Below the pieces are notes generated by a model. It was not told the origin of the DNA. It worked only from the letters and a program-made list of their open reading frames with translations, and ran no database searches. Below are positions 5,091 through 12,965 of a DNA stretch of 16,144 nt, in pieces. How positions within the stretch are numbered: position 1 is the first letter of the stretch; every line of letters starts with the position of its first letter. Position numbers and translations under genes: made by a program. The stretch comes from an uncultured Flavobacteriales bacterium (GTDB taxonomy: Bacteria; Bacteroidota; Bacteroidia; Flavobacteriales; Vicingaceae), in NCBI GenBank assembly GCA_946886085.1, contig CAMPHX010000005.1, forward strand, positions 1-16,144, given 5' to 3'.

Positions 5091-7207
5091 GCACAGACAG
5101 AAAAGCCATATTATCTCGTATTTATATTGTTTATTTCTTCGTCTGTTTATTTGCTCTCGTAATTGTAGGTCAGACTGTTAATATTCAAGTTGTTGAAGGT
5201 GCTCATTGGAAAGAAAAAGCAGAAAATCTCACTATAGAATATAATAATATTGAAGCAGTAAGAGGTAATATTTATGCTGCCGATGGAAGTCTATTAGCGA
5301 CTTCAGTTCCTAAGTATGAAGTTCGTTTTGATGCCAATACGCCATCCATCACAGATGATTTCTTTTATCAAAATGTAGATTCATTGGCTATTGAACTTTC
5401 TAAGTTGTTCCCTGAAAGATCTAAAAAACAATATGTAGCAGAACTTATTGCTGCCAGAAAAAAAGGAGCAAGGTATCATTTAATAAGAAGAAATGTAAAG
5501 TTTACCGAGCTTAAAAGAATGGAGGAATTTCCTATTTTCCGTAAGGGGAAATATAAGGGTGGTTTTATTTATACGCAGCAAAACAAAAGAGTTAAGCCAT
5601 TTAACATATTGGCGGCAAGAACCATTGGTTATGATAGAGAAGGAATTCAACCGGTGGGTATAGAAGGGGCTTATAGCAAAGAATTGAGAGGAATAAATGG
5701 GAAGAGATTAGAGCAAAAAATTGCTGGTGGCGTGTGGATGCCTATTAGCGATGAAAATGAAATTGAACCTGTTGATGGAAGTGATGTGTATTCTACTATT
5801 GATGTGAATATTCAGGATGTTGCCGAAAATGCATTGATGAAACAATTAAAGCTTCATCATGCAGGATATGGTTGTGTGGCAGTAATGGAAGTAGCTACAG
5901 GCGAAATAAAAGCCATAGCCAATCTACAAAGAACTAAAGACAGTACTTATTACGAATCGTACAATTTTGTTGTGGGAGCAGCAACAGAGCCAGGTTCAAC
6001 ATTTAAGTTAGCTTCATTAATGGCTGCTTTCGAAGATGGTTTTCTTGAGCTAGACGATATGGTGGATACCGAAGATGGAACTACCAAATTTTATGATGCG
6101 GTAATGAGAGATTCTCACAGAGGCGGTTATGGTAAAATTTCTATTAAAGATGCTTTTATAAAATCATCTAATGTGGCCATTTCTAAAGAAATAAACAGAG
6201 TTTATGCTAAAGACCCACAGAAATTTATTGATAGATTGAACAAAATGTATGTAAACAAAAAGTTGGGTATTGAAATTTCGGGAGAAGGAACGCCATACAT
6301 TAAAAATACATCCGATAAAAGTTGGTCAGGAATTACCTTGCCTTGGATGTCTATTGGTTATGAAGTTGAATTAACACCTTTAAATATTTTAACTTTTTAT
6401 AATGCAGTAGCAAATAATGGTAAAATGGTTAAACCAAAGTTTGTAAAAGAAATCAGACACAGAGGAAAGTTAGTTAGAAAGATAGAAACTGAAGTACTAA
6501 ATCCTTCTATCTGCTCAGAAAAAACCATTAAAATGGTTAAAGAAATGTTGGAAGGAGTAGTGCAAGAAGGTACAGCAATCAATTTGAAAAATGATGTATA
6601 TAAAATTGCTGGAAAAACTGGTACAGCACAGATTGCCAACAAAAAATTAGGATATAAATACAAGAAAGACATTAAAGTTAGTCATCAAGCATCATTTGTA
6701 GGCTATTTTCCTGCTGACAATCCTAAGTATACTTGTATAGTGGTGGTTAATGCACCATCAAAAGGGGTGTATTATGGAAATTTAGTTGCCGGACCAATAT
6801 TTAAAGAAGTTGCCGATAAAGTTTATGCTACTAGTATAGGAATTCACAAAGAAATTCATAAAAAAGAAAATCAGGCTAAGTCTAGAATTCCTTATGCTAA
6901 AGATGGTTATTACCCCGATTTGAAAAAAGTTTATGAAGAATTCGGACTAAAAACCAACCAAGGAAATGAAGTTACAGAATGGGCAAGAGTAAATACTGAT
7001 GTAACTGCTGCTCATATAACTGCTAGAAAAGTATCTCCAATTTATGTTGCAGATGTAACTGGTATGAGCATAAAAGACGCCTTATATATTTTAGAAAATC
7101 AAGGATTAAGTGTGTTTTTTAAAGGAAAAGGCGTAGTAAAAAAACAATCTATAGCACCAGGAGAAAAACTAGTGAAAGGAAACAGAATATTTTTAGAATT
7201 AGAATAA
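5087..7207 (+). CDS. ftsI: Septal peptidoglycan transpeptidase FtsI (PBP3) with PASTA domain
   Basis: FtsI is a class B penicillin-binding protein that cross-links septal peptidoglycan in the periplasm together with FtsW. The 706-residue product has a short cytoplasmic start, one membrane anchor (about 10-31), and a pedestal domain beginning with the EAVRGNIYAADG segment (56-67). The transpeptidase domain follows, with all three catalytic motifs: STFK with nucleophile S304 (304-307), S360-S-N362, and KTGT (510-513). A PASTA domain lies near residues 652-706 (PIYVADVTGMSIKDALYILE onward). The length exceeds the 588 residues of E. coli FtsI mainly through the C-terminal region and PASTA domain. 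It starts within the ftsL-like stop (ATGA overlap) and ends 3 bases before murE. Confidence 0.95.
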   Translation: MSTDRKAILSRIYIVYFFVCLFALVIVGQTVNIQVVEGAHWKEKAENLTIEYNNIEAVRGNIYAADGSLLATSVPKYEVRFDANTPSITDDFFYQNVDSLAIELSKLFPERSKKQYVAELIAARKKGARYHLIRRNVKFTELKRMEEFPIFRKGKYKGGFIYTQQNKRVKPFNILAARTIGYDREGIQPVGIEGAYSKELRGINGKRLEQKIAGGVWMPISDENEIEPVDGSDVYSTIDVNIQDVAENALMKQLKLHHAGYGCVAVMEVATGEIKAIANLQRTKDSTYYESYNFVVGAATEPGSTFKLASLMAAFEDGFLELDDMVDTEDGTTKFYDAVMRDSHRGGYGKISIKDAFIKSSNVAISKEINRVYAKDPQKFIDRLNKMYVNKKLGIEISGEGTPYIKNTSDKSWSGITLPWMSIGYEVELTPLNILTFYNAVANNGKMVKPKFVKEIRHRGKLVRKIETEVLNPSICSEKTIKMVKEMLEGVVQEGTAINLKNDVYKIAGKTGTAQIANKKLGYKYKKDIKVSHQASFVGYFPADNPKYTCIVVVNAPSKGVYYGNLVAGPIFKEVADKVYATSIGIHKEIHKKENQAKSRIPYAKDGYYPDLKKVYEEFGLKTNQGNEVTEWARVNTDVTAAHITARKVSPIYVADVTGMSIKDALYILENQGLSVFFKGKGVVKKQSIAPGEKLVKGNRIFLELE

Positions 7208-7210
7208 GCA

Positions 7211-8668
7211 ATGGACAAACTTTTAAAAGACATATTATACAAAACAGGAATTGAGGAATTAGTCGGTAATACCAATATTGCTATTGATAAAATTTGTTTT
7301 GATTCTAGAGAAGTGGAAGATGCTAGTCTGTTTGTTGCTGTAGTTGGAACCGCTGTAGATGGACATCAATATATTAATCAGACGATTGAGAAAGGAGCTA
7401 CAGCTATTGTTTGTGAGCAGTTTCCTGAGCAATTGCATGATGGAATTACTTACGTAAAAGTGAAAAATAGTGCAGCAGCTTTAGGAATTATTGCTGCTAA
7501 TTTTTACGACAATCCTTCTAATGAATTAAAATTAGTAGGAATTACCGGAACGAATGGCAAAACTACAACTGCTACATTGTTGCATGAATTATTTATGCAG
7601 CTAGGTTATCAAGTTGGATTGCTTTCTACAGTAGTAAATAAAATCGGAAATGAATCCATTCCTTCAACACACACAACACCCAATGCAGTTGAGCTGAATA
7701 AGTTATTAAGAAAAATGGTTGAAGCAGGTTGTGATTATTGTTTTATGGAAGTTAGTTCGCATGCTATTCATCAACACAGGGTTACAGGAGTAGCTTTTTC
7801 AGGTGCTGTTTTTACCAATATTACGCACGATCATTTAGATTATCATAAAACATTTGATGAATACATCAAGGCTAAAAAAATGTTTTTTGACATGCTATCG
7901 GAAAATGCTTTTGCATTGGTAAATAAAGATGATAAAAACGGAATGGTTATGCTCCAAAATACCAAAGCAACACCATACACCTTTGCTTTAAAAAGTGCTG
8001 CAGATTTCACTGCCAGAATTTTAGAAAGCGGATTTTCAGGAATGATGCTTCATATTGATAAAAATGAAGTATGGACTAAATTAATAGGTGGTTTTAATGT
8101 TTATAATTTACTTTCTATTTATGCTGTGGCGGTATTGCTAGAGCAAGATAAACTAAATACATTAACAGCAATTAGTAACCTAAATGCTGTTGAAGGAAGG
8201 TTTCAATACATTAAATCTCAAGATAATATTTCTGGAATTGTAGATTATGCTCATACGCCCGATGCACTTAAAAATGTGTTAGGAACAATTAGTGAAATTA
8301 GGACTAACAACGAAACTGTTATTACTGTTGTTGGATGTGGAGGTGATAGAGACAAAACTAAAAGACCTTTAATGGCTCAAATAGCTTGTGAGTATTCTAA
8401 TAAAGTAATCCTTACTTCAGACAATCCAAGGTCAGAAAATCCTGAGCAAATTATTAATGACATGAAAGCGGGAGTTGAGCCGCAGCATTACAAAAAAGTA
8501 TTGTCCATTACCAACAGAGAAGAAGCAATTAAAACAGCATGTATGTTGGCAGAAAGCAATGATATTATTTTGGTGGCAGGCAAAGGACACGAAAAATACC
8601 AAGAAATAAACGGAGAAAAGTTTCCATTTGATGATTTAGAAATACTGAAAAAACAATTTTCACAATAA
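7211..8668 (+). CDS. murE: UDP-MurNAc-L-Ala-D-Glu:meso-DAP ligase MurE
   Basis: MurE adds the third stem-peptide residue to UDP-MurNAc-L-Ala-D-Glu in the cytoplasm, using ATP. The 485-residue product shows the N-terminal UDP-binding segment with CFDSREV (29-35), the P-loop GITGTNGKTTTATLL (110-124), STHTTPNA (152-159), and a YIKAKKMFF segment (218-226) carrying the likely carbamylated lysine K222. The C-terminal domain has DYAHTPDAL (345-353), GCGGDRDKTKRP (375-386), DNPRSENP (404-411) and GKGHEKYQ (457-464). The DNPR motif is the signature for meso-diaminopimelate rather than L-lysine, so the organism likely has DAP-type peptidoglycan. murF, often next in other phyla, is absent here. Confidence 0.96.
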   Translation: MDKLLKDILYKTGIEELVGNTNIAIDKICFDSREVEDASLFVAVVGTAVDGHQYINQTIEKGATAIVCEQFPEQLHDGITYVKVKNSAAALGIIAANFYDNPSNELKLVGITGTNGKTTTATLLHELFMQLGYQVGLLSTVVNKIGNESIPSTHTTPNAVELNKLLRKMVEAGCDYCFMEVSSHAIHQHRVTGVAFSGAVFTNITHDHLDYHKTFDEYIKAKKMFFDMLSENAFALVNKDDKNGMVMLQNTKATPYTFALKSAADFTARILESGFSGMMLHIDKNEVWTKLIGGFNVYNLLSIYAVAVLLEQDKLNTLTAISNLNAVEGRFQYIKSQDNISGIVDYAHTPDALKNVLGTISEIRTNNETVITVVGCGGDRDKTKRPLMAQIACEYSNKVILTSDNPRSENPEQIINDMKAGVEPQHYKKVLSITNREEAIKTACMLAESNDIILVAGKGHEKYQEINGEKFPFDDLEILKKQFSQ

Positions 8669-8677
8669 CTATAAACT

Positions 8678-9931
8678 ATGTTGTATTATTTATTTAACTA
8701 TCTAAACAAATTTGATTTTCCAGGTGCTGGAGTATTTGAATATATCTCTTTTAGAGCCGCTATGGCGGTTATTGTTTCCTTGGTTATTTCAATGATATTC
8801 GGAAAAAAAATTATTCAAAAACTACAGTTGTTGCAAGTAGGGGAAGTTGTTAGAGATTTAGGGTTGGAAGGGCAAATGAAAAAACAAGGAACACCAACTA
8901 TGGGAGGGTTAATTATATTGGCTTCTATCTTAATTCCTACCTTACTTTTTGCCAAATTAGATAACATTTACATCATTTTGATGCTGGTTTCTACAGTGTT
9001 GTTGGGATTGATAGGTTTTATTGATGATTACATTAAAGTGTTTAAGAAAAACAAAGCGGGTTTAGCAGGCAAGTTTAAGATTATGGGGCAAGTAATTGTA
9101 GGGATTATTGTGGGAACCATCCTTTATTTTAATGAAGATGTGGTGGTGAAGCAAAAAGTAATGGATGTTAACGCTCCTGCACACATCAGCTACGAAATTC
9201 AAAATGATGTAGAGACTAAAGTTATTGAGAATTACACTTGGAAAGAAGTAAAATCAACATTAACCACCATTCCGTTTTTTAAAAATAACGAGTTCGATTA
9301 TGCATCGCTAACGAAGTGGGCAGGAAAACATTCATACTTACTAGGCGGGATATTGTTTGTGCTAATAGTTATTGTAATTATAACTGCTGTTTCCAATGGA
9401 GCCAATATGACAGATGGTTTGGATGGGCTTGCCACCGGGACCTCGGCAATTATAGGAGTTACTTTGGCAATATTTGCTTACGTGTCTGGTAATACCGTTT
9501 TTGCAGAATACTTAAATATTATGTACATCCCTGAATCAGGTGAGTTGGTAATATTTATTGCTGCATTTGTTGGGGCTTGTGTTGGCTTTTTATGGTACAA
9601 TTCATATCCTGCTCAGGTTTTTATGGGCGATACTGGCAGCTTGGCATTGGGAGGAATTATAGCAGTATTTTCTTTAGCGGTAAGAAAAGAATTACTAATC
9701 CCATTGTTGTGTGGTATTTTCCTTATCGAAAACCTATCGGTAATGATACAGGTGGGCTACTTTAAATATACCAAAAAGAGATACGGAGAAGGACGAAGAG
9801 TGTTTTTAATGGCGCCACTTCATCATCATTTTCAAAAGAAAAATATGCACGAAGCTAAAATTGTTGCCAGATTTTGGATTATAGGAATTATGCTGGCACT
9901 ATTAACTTTTGTAACGCTTAAACTGAGGTAA
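8678..9931 (+). CDS. mraY: Phospho-MurNAc-pentapeptide transferase MraY
   Basis: MraY transfers phospho-MurNAc-pentapeptide from UDP to undecaprenyl phosphate, making lipid I at the inner membrane. The 417-residue polytopic protein has the family motifs: GTPTMGGL (71-78), the aspartate pair in IGFIDDYIK (112-120), [15 protein letters not shown] (240-254) with catalytic-site D246, [13 protein letters not shown] (314-326) and PLHHHFQK (380-387). It is about 57 residues longer than the E. coli enzyme. Most of the extra length lies between about 152 and 215, ahead of TIPFFK, in what should be the loop between membrane segments 4 and 5; this appears typical of Bacteroidota MraY from memory. It starts 9 bases after murE. 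The gap after it is the longest in the operon and contains a palindromic repeat. Confidence 0.96.
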   Translation: MLYYLFNYLNKFDFPGAGVFEYISFRAAMAVIVSLVISMIFGKKIIQKLQLLQVGEVVRDLGLEGQMKKQGTPTMGGLIILASILIPTLLFAKLDNIYIILMLVSTVLLGLIGFIDDYIKVFKKNKAGLAGKFKIMGQVIVGIIVGTILYFNEDVVVKQKVMDVNAPAHISYEIQNDVETKVIENYTWKEVKSTLTTIPFFKNNEFDYASLTKWAGKHSYLLGGILFVLIVIVIITAVSNGANMTDGLDGLATGTSAIIGVTLAIFAYVSGNTVFAEYLNIMYIPESGELVIFIAAFVGACVGFLWYNSYPAQVFMGDTGSLALGGIIAVFSLAVRKELLIPLLCGIFLIENLSVMIQVGYFKYTKKRYGEGRRVFLMAPLHHHFQKKNMHEAKIVARFWIIGIMLALLTFVTLKLR

Positions 9932-9932
9932 G

Positions 9933-9962
9933 AGCCTCCCCAACCCCTCCGAAGGAGGGGCT
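9933..9962 (+). repeat. GC-rich palindromic repeat, copy A
   Basis: Two bases after the mraY stop lies AGCCTCCCCAA followed by the perfect inverted repeat CCCCTCC-GAA-GGAGGGG (9944-9960) and CT. It contrasts sharply with the AT-rich surroundings. Its hairpin might slow transcription or stabilise the mRNA end, but no T-run follows, so it is not called a terminator. It is related to copy B (10062-10090) in opposite orientation: both have AGCC, a C-run, AA, a C-run, a short loop, a G-run. Confidence 0.7.
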
Positions 9963-10001
9963 ACTTAGAGGACTGAAAAAATGAAATGTGAAAAATAACT
10001 A

Positions 10002-11426
10002 ATGACAATTAACCAAAATATCAATCAGAATAACGGTTCTAACTGGCTTAGTGCGGTGGAAAAGTCCCCCTTAGGGGGATTAGGGGGCTTCATACCTAAA
10101 ATAACCATACTCGGAGCAGGAGAAAGCGGAACTGGAGCAGCTATTTTAGCTAAAAAGCAAGGGTTTCAGGTTTTTTTGTCGGACAAAGGAAAAATACAAG
10201 ATAAATACAAAGACGTTCTTAAAAATATTGAAGTTGAATGGGAAGAAAATCAACATACCGAAAGTAAAATTTTTGAAGCTACGGAGGTAATTAAAAGCCC
10301 TGGCATTCCAGATACAGCTCAATTGATTGTAAAGCTCAAAGAAAAAGGTATAAATGTGATTTCGGAAATTGAATTTGCAGGAAGATATACCAGTGCTACA
10401 ATAGTTGGAATTACGGGAAGCAATGGGAAAACAACAACTGCCAGCTTAACTTATCATATGCTCAAAAAAGCAGGATTAAATGTGGGGTTGGCGGGAAATA
10501 TCGGAGAAAGTTTTGCCAAGCAAGTCGCTCAAGATGATAAGGATGTTTACGTGTTGGAATTAAGCAGCTTTCAGTTAGACGGAATGTTTGATTTTAAAGT
10601 AGATGTAGCGGTTTTGTTAAATATCACTCCCGATCATTTAGACAGGTATGATTATCAGTTGGAAAATTACGCAGCATCAAAATTTAGAATAACGCAAAAT
10701 CAGGATGAAGATAGCCATTTTATTTATTGCTATGATGATGAATTGATTCAACAACAATTAAAAAAAAAACAACTAAAAGCTCAGTTGCACCCTTTCAGTA
10801 TTACGAAAGAAATGGAAAATGGAGCTTATATAAAAGATGAAAAATTAATACTAAACATAAATCAAAAACAACAAACTATGACACTACAAGCGTTAGCACT
10901 ACAAGGAAAACACAATCTTTACAACTCAATGGCTTCGGGCATTGCAGGAAGAGTGTTGGAATTAAAAAAAGAAATTATTAGAGAAAGTCTTTCAGATTTT
11001 CAAACCATAGAACACAGGTTAGAGCCTGTATTAACGGTTCATGGAATTGCATTTGTAAACGATTCAAAAGCTACTAATGTAAATGCTACTTGGTATGCTT
11101 TAGAGAGCTTTCAAGAAAATGTAATTTGGATTGTTGGTGGTGTTGATAAAGGAAATGACTATGAAATGCTTAAAGACTTAGTGAAAGAAAAAGTAAAAGC
11201 AATTATCTGTTTGGGAGTTAACAACGAAAAAATCCATGAAGCTTTTGGAGATGTTATTCCAACTATTGTTGATACTACTTCTGCTAAAGATGCTGTAGAT
11301 ATGGCTTACAGATTAGGAACTAAAGGAGATACTGTTTTACTTTCTCCAGCTTGTGCAAGTTTCGATTTGTTTGAAAACTATGAAGATAGAGGAAGACAGT
11401 TTAAAGCTGCTGTAAAAGGATTGTAA
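10002..11426 (+). CDS. murD: UDP-MurNAc-L-Ala:D-glutamate ligase MurD, with odd N-terminal extension
   Basis: MurD adds D-glutamate to UDP-MurNAc-L-Ala in the cytoplasm, using ATP. The 474-residue frame has the UDP-binding KITILGAGESGTGAAIL (33-49), the P-loop ITGSNGKTTTASL (137-149), DHLDRYDYQLENYAASKFR (211-229) with likely carbamylated K227, NDSKATNVNAT (353-363), GGVDKGNDY (379-387) and SPACASFDLFENYEDRG (448-464). Without the first 32 residues the length would be about 442, which is usual. Those residues are asparagine/glutamine-rich and then SPLGGLGGF, which is encoded by palindromic repeat copy B. No ATG exists between that repeat and the conserved core; the only other common start is a GTG at 10056, also upstream of it. 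The repeat therefore appears to be translated. Function is expected to be intact. Confidence 0.93.
   Translation: MTINQNINQNNGSNWLSAVEKSPLGGLGGFIPKITILGAGESGTGAAILAKKQGFQVFLSDKGKIQDKYKDVLKNIEVEWEENQHTESKIFEATEVIKSPGIPDTAQLIVKLKEKGINVISEIEFAGRYTSATIVGITGSNGKTTTASLTYHMLKKAGLNVGLAGNIGESFAKQVAQDDKDVYVLELSSFQLDGMFDFKVDVAVLLNITPDHLDRYDYQLENYAASKFRITQNQDEDSHFIYCYDDELIQQQLKKKQLKAQLHPFSITKEMENGAYIKDEKLILNINQKQQTMTLQALALQGKHNLYNSMASGIAGRVLELKKEIIRESLSDFQTIEHRLEPVLTVHGIAFVNDSKATNVNATWYALESFQENVIWIVGGVDKGNDYEMLKDLVKEKVKAIICLGVNNEKIHEAFGDVIPTIVDTTSAKDAVDMAYRLGTKGDTVLLSPACASFDLFENYEDRGRQFKAAVKGL
10062..10090 (-). repeat. GC-rich palindromic repeat, copy B, inside murD
   Basis: AAGTCCCCC, TTA, GGGGG, ATTA, GGGGG and CTT follow one another. 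The inner part can form a five-base-pair C/G stem with a TTA loop. Its reverse complement begins AGCCCCCTAATCCCCC, which aligns with copy A (AGCCTCCCCAACCCCTCC) and then a G-run, so the two are inverted copies of one repeat family about 100 bases apart. Copy B is in frame and encodes K-SPLGGLGGF directly before the first conserved strand of MurD. Such GC-rich palindromes resemble short intergenic repeats I recall from Bacteroidota genomes; I could not search for them. Confidence 0.65.
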
Positions 11427-11439
11427 AACTTACATTATC

Positions 11440-11799
11440 ATGCAAAATTTAACACAAATAGGCAATCAAACATTTTATCATGCTCCATCTAATGGAGTAG
11501 GAAATTTATCTATTGACTTAGATAAAACAGCCATTATTGTTACTCAAGATAAGCTTTCAACTAATATTAATTGGATAAAAAATCAATTGAAAAATAAAGT
11601 AGTGAATGTAATGGTGGTTGGAGAGCATTTAAATGATTTTGTTCCTGAAATTCAGGAAAGGAATGTGCTTTTATTTGCTGTGAATAGTTTTTCAGAAGGA
11701 GTTCAGTTGGCAGTAAAAAGCCACAGAATAATAGATAATGTAATTTGCTTTTGTGATGATAAATCAATGATGGATTTTTCAAATATCAGCGAAGAATAA
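11440..11799 (+). CDS. Uncharacterised 119-residue protein resembling a MurD C-terminal domain
   Basis: I do not recognise a named family. The frame is intact, starts 13 bases after murD and ends 9 bases before ftsW, so it is very likely a real operon member. It lacks a signal peptide or membrane segment and should be cytoplasmic. Predicted strands and helices alternate: AIIVT, a helix, VVNVMVVG, a helix, VLLFAVN, a helix, NVICFCDD. The order and spacing parallel the Rossmann-like third domain of the neighbouring MurD. FYHAPSNGV lines up with FVNDSKATN, NWIKNQLKNKVVNVMVVG with EMLKDLVKEKVKAIICLG, and SFSEGVQLAVKSHRIIDNVI with TSAKDAVDMAYRLGTKGDTVL. Identity is low, and the catalytic SPACASFD and NDSKATN residues are not kept, so it would not be an enzyme. 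A diverged partial murD duplication is my inference; an unrelated alpha/beta protein is possible. Confidence 0.75.
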   Translation: MQNLTQIGNQTFYHAPSNGVGNLSIDLDKTAIIVTQDKLSTNINWIKNQLKNKVVNVMVVGEHLNDFVPEIQERNVLLFAVNSFSEGVQLAVKSHRIIDNVICFCDDKSMMDFSNISEE

Positions 11800-11808
11800 A
11801 CAAAATAA

Positions 11809-12945
11809 ATGAACGTTGTAGATAAATATATAAAAGGAGATAAGGTAATATGGCTGGTAGTGCTGCTATTATCTATCTTATCTATTTTAGCTGTCTATAG
11901 TTCTATAGTAACCCTTGCCTATAAATATAAAGATGGTGATACCTTTTATTATCTTTTTAAGCATGTAGTGATTTTAGTTATAGGCATTGTGTTGATGGTG
12001 TTGGCTCATCAAATTCATTTTAAATACTATTCTCGGCTGTCGCAAATAGCACTAATTTTATCTATTCCTTTGCTGCTGTTGACATTAATAACCGGAGCAA
12101 ACATTAATGAAGCCAGTAGGTGGTTAGTTATTCCTGTTATTAATCAAACTTTCCAAACATCAGATTTAGCTAAATTGGCTTTAATCATGTATTTGGCTCG
12201 TTTTCTTTATAAAAATCAAGACTCTGTAAAAACATCTACCAAGTCGTTTTACAAAGTAATGTTCCCTGTGTTGGCGGTTTGCGGATTAATATTACCCGCC
12301 AACTTCTCTACAGCAGCCATGCTTTTTGTAACTAGTTTGATAGTAATGTTTGTGGGAGGAGTTAATATAAAATATATTTTTTCATTAGTAGGAATTGGTG
12401 TTGCCATGCTAGTAATCATGCTGGCAATTGCTAAGTTTCAACCCGATTTGTTACCAAGGGCAGACACTTGGGTAAAGAGAATTGAATCTTTTTCTTCTGG
12501 TTCTGCCGAAGGGAATTATCAGGCTGATCAAGCAAAAATTGCTATTGCTACAGGTTGGCCACCAAAAGGGCCTGGAGGAAGTACACAACGTAACTTTTTG
12601 CCCCATCCTTATTCAGATTTTATCTATGCGATAATTTTAGAGGAATATAGTTTAATAGGAGGAGTAGGGGTTATTTTGCTTTATTTGATATTGCTTTTTC
12701 GGGGGATAAAAATTGCCCAAAAAGCAGAAACAAGTTTTGGTTCTTTGCTCGCCATTGGTTTGTCGTTTAGTTTGGTTTTTCAGGCAATGATAAATATGGC
12801 GGTTGCTGTAAATCTTTTTCCAGTAACAGGACAACCATTACCCTTGGTAAGTATGGGCGGAACTTCTATTTGGTTTACCTGCTTGGCAATAGGAATTATA
12901 TTAAGTGTAAGTAAAAGAACAGAAGAGTTAACGGTAAAAAATTAA
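11809..12945 (+). CDS. ftsW: Septal peptidoglycan glycosyltransferase FtsW (SEDS family)
   Basis: FtsW is a polytopic SEDS protein that polymerises lipid II at the septum in complex with FtsI. The 378-residue product has about ten hydrophobic segments and the SEDS landmarks: ASRW (102-105), QTSDLAKLALIMYLA (116-130, usually QPSE), PANFSTAAM (163-171), the large extracytoplasmic loop with QADQAKIAIATG (238-249) and GPGGSTQRNFLPHPYSDFI (254-272, containing the conserved aspartate D270), EEYSLIGG (278-285), and FPVTGQPLPLVSMGGTS (337-353). It is grouped with division genes rather than rod-shape genes and lies next to murG, supporting FtsW over RodA. The start at 11809 gives a normal-length cytoplasmic N-terminus. 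Confidence 0.94.
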   Translation: MNVVDKYIKGDKVIWLVVLLLSILSILAVYSSIVTLAYKYKDGDTFYYLFKHVVILVIGIVLMVLAHQIHFKYYSRLSQIALILSIPLLLLTLITGANINEASRWLVIPVINQTFQTSDLAKLALIMYLARFLYKNQDSVKTSTKSFYKVMFPVLAVCGLILPANFSTAAMLFVTSLIVMFVGGVNIKYIFSLVGIGVAMLVIMLAIAKFQPDLLPRADTWVKRIESFSSGSAEGNYQADQAKIAIATGWPPKGPGGSTQRNFLPHPYSDFIYAIILEEYSLIGGVGVILLYLILLFRGIKIAQKAETSFGSLLAIGLSFSLVFQAMINMAVAVNLFPVTGQPLPLVSMGGTSIWFTCLAIGIILSVSKRTEELTVKN

Positions 12946-12965
12946 CGATTTAAAGGAAATAAGAA

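Noticed and set aside
9944..9960. Rho-independent terminator after mraY
   Set aside because: The stem is strong but no T-run follows on the forward strand, and murD, needed in the same pathway, continues downstream. It is better explained as a repeat-family copy.
9981..9998. Five-codon leader peptide (ATG to TAA) just before murD
   Set aside because: It is too short and of common AT-rich composition. No attenuator-like paired structures follow it closely enough to support a leader peptide.
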